Assembly (NCBI GenBank): GCA_903874975.1
Contig: CAIQUL010000332.1
Coordinates: 1 to 43,977, forward strand
DNA length: 43,977 nt
Source: an uncultured Chthoniobacter sp.
Lineage (GTDB): Bacteria > Verrucomicrobiota > Verrucomicrobiia > Chthoniobacterales > Chthoniobacteraceae
Direction: 5' to 3'
Shown here: piece after piece, positions 18,910-25,335 of the stretch
Numbering within the stretch: position 1 is the first letter of the stretch
How the letters are laid out: the number at the start of each line of letters is the position of its first letter
Notes under the pieces: model-generated
Databases searched by the model: none
What the model was told of the DNA's origin: nothing
Seen by the model: only the letters and a program-made list of their open reading frames with translations
Translations under genes and position numbers: made by a program

Positions 18910-20964
18910 CTAGGTCTCGTGCGCTTCGAGGAAGCCATCGAGCTGCCGGATCCGCGTCGGGTGGCGCATCTTCCGCAGGGCTTTCGCCTCGATCTGCCGG
19001 ATGCGCTCGCGCGTGACCTTGAATTGCCGACCCACCTCCTCCAGCGTCCGCGGGTAACCGTCCACGAGGCCGAAGCGCTGCTCCAGCACCTGCCGCTCGC
19101 GCTCGGTGAGCGTTTCGAGCACGTCCTTGATCTTCTCCTTGAGGAGCACGATCGCGGTCATGTCGCTGGGATTTTCCGCGCCTTTATCCTCGATGAAATC
19201 GCCGAAGCTGGTGTCGTCGCTTTCGCCGACCGGCGACTGCAGCGAGATGGGCTGCTGCGCCATTTTCAAAACGGCGCGCACGCGCTCGACGGGGAGCTGG
19301 ATCTCGTCGGCGACTTCCTCCGGGGTGGGCTCGCGGCCGTAGTCCTGCACGAGCTGCTTCTGCACGCGCATCAGCTTGTTGATCGTCTCGATCATGTGGA
19401 CCGGGATGCGGATGGTCCGGGCCTGATCGGCGATCGAACGGGTGATCGCCTGGCGAATCCACCACGTGGCGTAGGTGGAGAATTTGTAGCCGCGCCGATA
19501 CTCGAATTTCTCCACCGCTTTCATCAGGCCCATGTTGCCCTCCTGGATCAAATCGAGGAAGGACAGCCCGCGGTTGGTGTATTTTTTCGCGATGGAAATA
19601 ACGAGTCGGAGGTTCGCCTCGACCATCTCCGTCTTGGCCCGGAGCGCCTTCTTCAGCCAGGACTTCAGCTCCTGAAATTCCACGTCGAATTCCTCCGGAC
19701 TCATCCACATCCGCATCTGCTGCTCTTTGAGCTTGGCGGCGTAGTCGATCGGCGTCGCATGGTTGGCCTGACCCTTCGCGGGCTTCTTCGGCTTCGGCTT
19801 CTGCAGCTCGCCCGTCCACTGGGTGATGAGGCGGAGTGCTTCCTCGGCGAGATGCACAAATTCCTCGGTGACCTTCTGTTTGAAGAAGAACTTCGGGTAA
19901 ATCTTCTGAATCGCCTCGTGGGCCTTCTTGAAGTCGAGATACGACTTCGTCTCGTGGTTCTTGCCGCCGTGCGACACGTAATTCCGGTAGGTGCTCACGC
20001 AGTTCGCCGTCGCCTGTTCGAGCTGATGACACAGCTTCGGCAGGTGCTTCATGTAGCGCTCGCGGCTCTCAATTTTCTTGTCGAGGATCACGCGGTCGAA
20101 ACGCTCGCGGCCTTCCTGTAATTTCGCCGCGAGATCGAGGTAGGCGCGGGCGCTGAAGCCGAAGTGATTGATGTAGTTCTGGACGTTGATCTCGGCGTCC
20201 TCGATGCGCTTGGAAATCTCCACCTCCTGCTCGCGGGTGAGCAGGGGAACCTGGCCCATCTGCTTGAGATACATCCGCACCGGGTCATCAAGGATGTCGA
20301 GTTTCGCCTCGGGTTTTTCCTCTTCCTCTTCGGCGTCGTCGGGCTTTTTCCCGTCCTTCACGCGATCCACCTCCGACGCCTCGATGATTTCGATCTCCAT
20401 GCTGCGCAGCCGCCCCATGATCGTCTCCATCTCGTCCGGGTCGTTGACGTTGTCCGGTAGCGCCTCGTTGAGATCGTCGTAAGTGATGTAACCCTGCTCC
20501 TTCGCGAGCTTGATGAGTTCCTTCAGCTTCTCCTGAATGTCCGGCTGGTCGATGACGCTGATCGCGATCGCCGCCGGCTGGATCGCCTTCTCATTCTTGA
20601 GCTTTTTCAGCTTCGGTTCCTTCTCGGAAGCCTTGGGCTTCTCGGCTTTCGCCACCTTGGGCTGCTTTTGCGCCTTCGCCGGAGCCTTCTTCTTCTTGGC
20701 GGCGTCCTTAGCTTTTTTGGGGCGCGCGGACGCGGCCTTCTTGGCTTTCGTTTTCGGGGTCTTGGCCGCCTTTACCGGCTTGGGCTTCTTCGCCTTGGCG
20801 GGCTTTGGTGCCTTTTTGACCTTCTTCGGGCTGAGAGTTTTTTTTGCGGGCTTCGCCGACTTCTTCGGAGCACTTTTTTTCTCGGGTTTCTTCGGGCTCG
20901 GCTTCGGCTTTTTGGTGGTGTCTTTCGACTTTTTGGGAGCGGCTTTCTTGATTTTTTTGGGCAT
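18910..20964 (-). CDS. rpoD: Primary sigma factor RpoD with lysine-rich N-terminus
   Basis: This is the housekeeping sigma-70, which directs RNA polymerase to -10/-35 promoters. In the 684 residues, positions 1-126 are histone H1-like and hold 53 lysines with Pro/Ala spacers. Region 1.1 lies at about 141-197 ([24 protein letters not shown]), an acidic patch at 209-218, and region 1.2 at 226-258 ([16 protein letters not shown]). A ~170-residue non-conserved insert follows. Region 2 carries [27 protein letters not shown] and the -10-binding [17 protein letters not shown]; region 3 carries [11 protein letters not shown]. Region 4 ends with the helix-turn-helix [30 protein letters not shown]. It follows dnaG with a 60-bp gap on the same strand: the macromolecular synthesis operon order, but with no rpsU in view. 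Confidence 0.97.
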   Translation of the reverse strand: MPKKIKKAAPKKSKDTTKKPKPSPKKPEKKSAPKKSAKPAKKTLSPKKVKKAPKPAKAKKPKPVKAAKTPKTKAKKAASARPKKAKDAAKKKKAPAKAQKQPKVAKAEKPKASEKEPKLKKLKNEKAIQPAAIAISVIDQPDIQEKLKELIKLAKEQGYITYDDLNEALPDNVNDPDEMETIMGRLRSMEIEIIEASEVDRVKDGKKPDDAEEEEEKPEAKLDILDDPVRMYLKQMGQVPLLTREQEVEISKRIEDAEINVQNYINHFGFSARAYLDLAAKLQEGRERFDRVILDKKIESRERYMKHLPKLCHQLEQATANCVSTYRNYVSHGGKNHETKSYLDFKKAHEAIQKIYPKFFFKQKVTEEFVHLAEEALRLITQWTGELQKPKPKKPAKGQANHATPIDYAAKLKEQQMRMWMSPEEFDVEFQELKSWLKKALRAKTEMVEANLRLVISIAKKYTNRGLSFLDLIQEGNMGLMKAVEKFEYRRGYKFSTYATWWIRQAITRSIADQARTIRIPVHMIETINKLMRVQKQLVQDYGREPTPEEVADEIQLPVERVRAVLKMAQQPISLQSPVGESDDTSFGDFIEDKGAENPSDMTAIVLLKEKIKDVLETLTERERQVLEQRFGLVDGYPRTLEEVGRQFKVTRERIRQIEAKALRKMRHPTRIRQLDGFLEAHET

Positions 20965-21024
20965 ACCCGAGCAGGTGGAGATGGCTAAAGACGATGATCC
21001 CCGCCGCTCAGAACGCGCTCGCGG

Positions 21025-22836
21025 TCAAAGGGGCGGGGATAAAGGCCGCGCAATATCTAGGAGGCGTTTTTGCAGGTCAAGGACTTCTTTCTGCAATCTC
21101 GCCATATTGGGCAGACTGAGGTCCGGAGCGCGCAGTTTGGCCTGAATCGCCTCCATCCGCCGCCGGATTTGCCGCCGTTCCAGATCGCGCCAGCAGTCGT
21201 GCGCCACGGTCACTGGATGAGCGGGGGCAGGGACTTCGAGCAGTCCGGACACGGCAGCTTCCTCGGCGGCGGTCAGAGTGGTGAGAAAGGCGTGGATCGA
21301 AGCCGGTTGGCCGGGGTGCAGGTCGGCGGCGAGGATTTTCACGAGCAGCGCCGCCTCCGGATCATCGCCAAAAATTCGCGGCCACGGCTCGGCCAGAATC
21401 CACGCTCGCGCCGCCTCATCGTGCAGCGCCACCATTGCGAGGAGCTTGACGGTCGGATCGAGCGGCGTCGGACCGGCCTCCTCCGGTTCCCCCGGTTCGT
21501 TCCCTCCGGGGGCCTTCGTCGTCTTGAGTTTCAAAAGCCGCGCAAACTCCGTGAAGGAAATCTCCAGCCGCTGACACGCCCGGTGCATCACCGTCTCCCG
21601 CAGCATCGCGTCGCCGATCAGCCCGATGGACTCCGCCATCTTCCGCGCCGCCTGCATCTTGCCGCGCGGCGTCTCGAATTCCGGCCCGCGGGCGAGCCGT
21701 TCGAGTTGGAAATCGAAAAAGTCCCTCGCCGCCGTGATCCGCTCCACAAACGCGTCCGCCCCTTTCCCCCGAATCATCGAGTCCGGGTCCTCGCCGGGCG
21801 GCATCGCCGCCACCCGCACGAGCAGATTTTCCGCGAGCAGCGAGACCAGCGAGCGCTCTGCCGCCTTTTCCCCCGCCGCGTCCGCATCGAAGCAGAGCAC
21901 CACCTCGCCGTCCGGCAGAAAGCGCCGGAGAATCCGTGCCTGCTTCTCCGTGAACGCCGTTCCCTGCGGGGCGATCACGTTTTGCACCCCGGCCTCGAAC
22001 GCCGTGATCAGATCGAGCTGCCCCTCCATCACCACCGCCGACCGCCGGTCAATGATCGCGCGCTTCGATTTGTGCAGGCCGAACAGCACCGCGCCCTTCG
22101 TGAAAAGCATCGTCTCCGGCGAGTTCACGTATTTCGCCGCCTTGGCGTCCGCCTCCAGCACGCGCCCGCTGAAAGCGATCACCTCCCCGTTGTCGTTGCA
22201 GATGGGAAACATCACCCGCCCCCGGAAGCGGTCGTAAAACTCCCCGCGCGGATTCTCCTCGTCCCGCAGCTTCGCCAGCCCGCTGGCCAGCAGTTCCTCC
22301 TCGGAAAACCCGCTGCCCCGCGCGAAATCCCGCATCGCATCCCACGCGTCCGGCGCGTAGCCGAGCCGCCACGATTTCGCGATCTCCGCGCCGATGCCGC
22401 GCCCTTTCAAATAGTCCCGCGCGATTTGCGCCGACGGCTGCCGCAGCAACTGCCGGTGGAAAAAATCCGCCGCCTCCGCGTGCAGCGCCAGCAGCCGCCG
22501 CCGCAGGGAAAAGCGCGCCGTATCCTCCGCACTCATCTCCGCGTCCACCAGCTTGATCCCGCCCCGCTCCGCCAGTTTTTTCGCCGCCGCCACGAAGTCC
22601 AGATTCTCGTAGCTCATCACGAAACGGATCACGCTCCCGCCTGCCCCGCAGCCGAAGCACTTGAAAATCTGCCGCTGCGCGTTGACCGAAAACGACGGGG
22701 TCCGCTCCTGGTGAAAAGGGCACAGCGCCTTGTAGAGCCCGCCCGCGCGCTTCAGCGGAAAGTAGCCGCCGATCACCTCCACGATGTCGTTCGCGGCGAT
22801 GATCTGGTCGATGGTTTCTGGCGGAATGAGAGCCAC
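21025..22836 (-). CDS. dnaG: DNA primase DnaG
   Basis: The product is 603 residues, a normal length. It synthesises RNA primers for lagging-strand replication. The N-terminal CHC2 zinc ribbon is complete (C39, H42, C60, C63 in CPFH...CFGC). The catalytic core has the EVIAFSGRVL block, the metal-binding Glu in VMEGQLDLITAFEAG, and the TOPRIM DADAAG motif in VVLCFDADAAGEKAAER. The C-terminal ~150 residues are the variable DnaB-interaction domain. The start MALIPPETIDQIIAANDIVEV matches the usual N-terminus, so no change is needed. It heads the dnaG-rpoD block, and transcription probably starts in the 160 bp upstream, downstream of the terminator of another gene. Confidence 0.97.
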   Translation of the reverse strand: MALIPPETIDQIIAANDIVEVIGGYFPLKRAGGLYKALCPFHQERTPSFSVNAQRQIFKCFGCGAGGSVIRFVMSYENLDFVAAAKKLAERGGIKLVDAEMSAEDTARFSLRRRLLALHAEAADFFHRQLLRQPSAQIARDYLKGRGIGAEIAKSWRLGYAPDAWDAMRDFARGSGFSEEELLASGLAKLRDEENPRGEFYDRFRGRVMFPICNDNGEVIAFSGRVLEADAKAAKYVNSPETMLFTKGAVLFGLHKSKRAIIDRRSAVVMEGQLDLITAFEAGVQNVIAPQGTAFTEKQARILRRFLPDGEVVLCFDADAAGEKAAERSLVSLLAENLLVRVAAMPPGEDPDSMIRGKGADAFVERITAARDFFDFQLERLARGPEFETPRGKMQAARKMAESIGLIGDAMLRETVMHRACQRLEISFTEFARLLKLKTTKAPGGNEPGEPEEAGPTPLDPTVKLLAMVALHDEAARAWILAEPWPRIFGDDPEAALLVKILAADLHPGQPASIHAFLTTLTAAEEAAVSGLLEVPAPAHPVTVAHDCWRDLERRQIRRRMEAIQAKLRAPDLSLPNMARLQKEVLDLQKRLLDIARPLSPPL

Positions 22837-22923
22837 GGTTGGAGAGCGGGAGTATGCGGGGCAAGGGACGGGGCTTCATCACTAAAATGACGACTGACGA
22901 CTCAGCCGGAGAGATTTCGCGTC

Positions 22924-22969
22924 CTGCAAAAAAACAAAAGCTCCTCCGAGCGCGAGCCCGGAGGAGCTT
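22924..22969 (-). terminator. Intrinsic terminator after outer-membrane protein gene
   Basis: A perfect 11-bp stem (22938-22948 with 22959-22969) encloses a 10-nt loop. On the minus strand it is followed by a T-rich tract, TTTTGTTTTTTT. It lies just beyond the stop of the outer-membrane barrel gene and insulates the downstream dnaG gene. Confidence 0.9.
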
Positions 22970-22998
22970 GGAATGTTTCTCTAACTAGCGGAATGCGA

Positions 22999-23871
22999 TC
23001 AGAACGCGACCTTCAACCCACCGCCGAAGACCACGGCGTTGACTTCGTCGTTCTTCACCGAGGTCGCGCGGGCGTTTACGTCGCCGTAGTTGAAATAGGT
23101 CGCACTGGCCGACACGGTCCAAGTGCCGTAGCACTCGGGCACGAACGCGAGGTCGTAACCCAGCGCCACGCCCGCCGAGAAGAAGCCGTAACCGGCGTTC
23201 TCAGCATAATAGTCGTTCGAGCCAAAGCCCGCCTTGATCGGCAGCGAGATCGCCACCGGACCGGCCTTGCAGCCGGGAGCGATGCCGACTTCGTAGTAGA
23301 AGCCTTCGTCGGTTCCGTTGCCCGCCTTGCCGTCGAGTTCCGCCTCGACCATCACGTAGGGATTCAGCGCCCAGGCACCGAGGAAATCGGAGTCATCCAC
23401 CGAGAGTTTCAACTGCGCGACATGCGCGGTGCTGAAGTAATCGCCAGGGCTGGTGTAGGCCACGTAGCCGGGCGAGAGGGTGAAATACTTTCCGAAGGTG
23501 AACGAGAGCCCCGCGAGGAAATCGAACTCAAACCAATTGCGGGTCGAGGAAGCGAGCGTGTGATTGGAGTGGAAGGAATTCCACACGCCGAGGTTGAGCG
23601 ACACGTTGTTCAGGAAGCCGGCGCCTTCGTAGAGATTGAAGTAGATGTTGGCATACGGCTGGAGGATGGCTCCCTGGTTTTCCAGAGTGATGCCGTGGAA
23701 GACATACTGGCTGTAAGCGTCCATACCGATGTCGCCGGTGATGCACGACTCTTTGGTCTTCTCGACGATTTTCTTCGATTCCTTCGCCGGGGTGCCGGCG
23801 AGGCTGAGGGCCGGAATCGCGAGGATGGAGGTCGCGAGGACTCCGAATTTGGAGATGCGGGATTTGATCAT
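22999..23871 (-). CDS. Outer-membrane beta-barrel protein
   Basis: The 290-residue product has a Sec signal (KFGVLATSILAIPALSLAGTPA, about 9-28). The rest consists of alternating amphipathic strands rich in Gly, Tyr and Phe, ending in the aromatic KVAF-COOH that is the usual barrel-assembly signal. Strand examples are DAYSQYVFHGITL, PYANIYFNLYEG, NWFEFDFLAGLSFTFGKYFTLSPGYVAY and GTWTVSASATYFNYG. Two cysteines (CKAG, PECYG) could form a disulfide. I do not recognise a named family; it resembles porin-like or MetA-pathway barrels in PVC genomes. It has its own terminator, so it is probably a strongly expressed single-gene unit. Confidence 0.78.
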   Translation of the reverse strand: MIKSRISKFGVLATSILAIPALSLAGTPAKESKKIVEKTKESCITGDIGMDAYSQYVFHGITLENQGAILQPYANIYFNLYEGAGFLNNVSLNLGVWNSFHSNHTLASSTRNWFEFDFLAGLSFTFGKYFTLSPGYVAYTSPGDYFSTAHVAQLKLSVDDSDFLGAWALNPYVMVEAELDGKAGNGTDEGFYYEVGIAPGCKAGPVAISLPIKAGFGSNDYYAENAGYGFFSAGVALGYDLAFVPECYGTWTVSASATYFNYGDVNARATSVKNDEVNAVVFGGGLKVAF

Positions 23872-23994
23872 GGAATTGATGATTTTCTTGGTTTCGTTTG
23901 GGTTTTAGGTGCCGGACTTCCGACACCGCGCGGATTAGCAGACGTTTTTCCGGAGGCCGTCAATCCTTTATTTAAGCCCCGAACCTCCATCGAG

Positions 23995-24480
23995 TCACTG
24001 CACCACAGCGATGCGGAAGGTGGCGTGGTCCCGACCGACCGCAATCCGATCGCCGGTGCGCCGGCCGAGGAGCTGCTGGCCGAGCGGCGACTGCGGGGTG
24101 ATGACCAGCACTTCGCGCCCCGCGCAGCGCACCTCGGTGCCACCGCCGCGCGGCGCGAGGAAGTAGAGCGGCTGCGCCTCGGCGGCGGGCGCAGCGGCTT
24201 CGAGGGTGATGAGCGCGCTGAGATCGATCTCGTCCCCCGCGGCAAACTCCCGCAGGGGAAGAGCGCGCAATCGCTCCAGCGTGGCCTCGGCATCCGCGAT
24301 TTTGCGGCCTTGGCCGGCGGCGAGATACGACAACTCCAGCCCGCGCGTGTCGTATTTGTTCTCCGCCTTGTTCTGCTCGTCCGTCGCGCCATCCGCGGCG
24401 GTGCGAGCCGCGGCGCGGCTGAGCGCCAACTCACCGTCGAGACGGTTGATGATGGCTTTGAGAAGAGCGGATTTTTTCAC
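23995..24480 (-). CDS. GreA/GreB-like transcription elongation factor
   Basis: The likely start is GTG at 24478-24480 (protein KKSALLKAIINRL...), because no ATG occurs near the domain start; upstream in-frame sequence is not protein-like. This gives 161 residues, the usual Gre length. The N-terminal coiled-coil half carries TDEQNKAENKYDTRGLELSYLAAGQ, a signature of a divergent Gre-like subfamily. The C-terminal half has the FKBP-like VLVITPQSPLGQQLLGRRTGDRI block of GreA/B. The tip acidic residues that mediate transcript cleavage in GreA are not in canonical positions, so cleavage activity is uncertain. It is the last gene of the block headed by the phosphotransferase-like gene, 38 bp after the membrane protein gene. 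Confidence 0.78.
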   Translation of the reverse strand: MKKSALLKAIINRLDGELALSRAAARTAADGATDEQNKAENKYDTRGLELSYLAAGQGRKIADAEATLERLRALPLREFAAGDEIDLSALITLEAAAPAAEAQPLYFLAPRGGGTEVRCAGREVLVITPQSPLGQQLLGRRTGDRIAVGRDHATFRIAVVQ

Positions 24481-24518
24481 GGCGGGGAAAGTCGAGCGGT
24501 GCTGGGCCGGGCGCGAGT

Positions 24519-25334
24519 TCAATGAACGCCCAGCGCTTTTTTCAGGAGAAAAGTGAGCGGGATGATGAGGAGGAGGTAGCCGGTGAGCCCGGCGGGGAAA
24601 TGGATCGCGGGAATCCCGGGGACGAGGCCAAAAAGTTTCACGGGCCGGAGCTTGAGTTCCGTCGCGAGCAAGTGGTCGCCGTGAGTTTGGACTGGTGCTT
24701 CGTAAGTCTGGCTGCCGGCGTGGATGAAGTGCTCGAAGGTCCTTCCGCCGAAGCTCACCTGGAGCCCGCGAAGCGCGGGACCGGCGGAGCTGACGAGCTG
24801 CCACGTGGCCGTTCCGTGCGCGGGGCCTTGGCCGGTGACGGCGGTGATTTCCTGAATCCAGCCGGTCTCGGCGGCGAGGTCGTCGGTCGGGACGATGTGC
24901 GCGATTTTGCCGACGGCGGAGATGGGGAAATACGCGGCAAACTCGACGGGCTGGCCGATTTTCAGCGGATGAAATTCGAGGCGGCTGAGCGCCCAGGTGG
25001 CAAGCAGGACGATGGGGATGAGCGAGGCGAGCAGCGGGCCGGCCTCCTGACGGAGCTGCTTCAGTGCGATCATGCCGAGCGTCGTGCGGTGGCGGGTGAC
25101 GGCGTCTTTGTCGCGGCGGGTTTTCGCTTCGCGGATGAGCGTTGTCAGGCGGGCTTTGTCCGCGCGGCAGCGGCGCAGGAGATCCTGATTGGACGTCCAG
25201 AACCGCACCCCGGTGAGGACGACGGCGGACAGGGTGGCGATACCGATGAGCTGCACGTCGGATGGAAAACGCAGCAGCCAGCCGAGGAGGCAGTCCATCA
25301 TGGCGACGATTAAATGGTGGAGCGCGGCGAGCAT
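24519..25334 (-). CDS. EMC3/TMCO1 (DUF106)-like membrane protein, Oxa1 superfamily
   Basis: The product is 271 residues from the ATG at 25332-25334, which follows the upstream stop after a single base (TGA-C-ATG). Topology: TM1 about 27-44, a charged cytoplasmic helical hairpin about 50-98 (CRADKARLTTLIREAKTR...LGMIALKQLRQE), then TM2 about 100-118 (LLASLIPIVLLATWALSRL). A soluble ~130-residue beta-rich segment is followed by TM3 about 249-265. The TM-coiled coil-TM core with KQLRQEAGPLL-LIPI resembles EMC3/TMCO1 and distant YidC/Oxa1 insertases. The large insert between TM2 and TM3 is unlike archaeal or eukaryotic EMC3. A role in membrane protein insertion is inference from fold. Confidence 0.65.
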   Translation of the reverse strand: MLAALHHLIVAMMDCLLGWLLRFPSDVQLIGIATLSAVVLTGVRFWTSNQDLLRRCRADKARLTTLIREAKTRRDKDAVTRHRTTLGMIALKQLRQEAGPLLASLIPIVLLATWALSRLEFHPLKIGQPVEFAAYFPISAVGKIAHIVPTDDLAAETGWIQEITAVTGQGPAHGTATWQLVSSAGPALRGLQVSFGGRTFEHFIHAGSQTYEAPVQTHGDHLLATELKLRPVKLFGLVPGIPAIHFPAGLTGYLLLIIPLTFLLKKALGVH

Positions 25335-25335
25335 G

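Noticed and set aside
21070-22890. A 606-codon plus-strand frame opposite dnaG
   Set aside because: Arg/Pro/His-rich shadow of the primase gene.
21025-22998. Possible complete rpsU-dnaG-rpoD operon
   Set aside because: No S21-like small gene is found upstream of dnaG; an outer-membrane protein gene and its terminator are there instead.
23872-23994. Candidate sigma-70 promoter for the outer-membrane protein gene (TTGACG at 23958-23963 on the minus strand)
   Set aside because: The -35 is fair, but no good -10 lies at 16-18 bp; the nearest TAAT is about 20 bp away.
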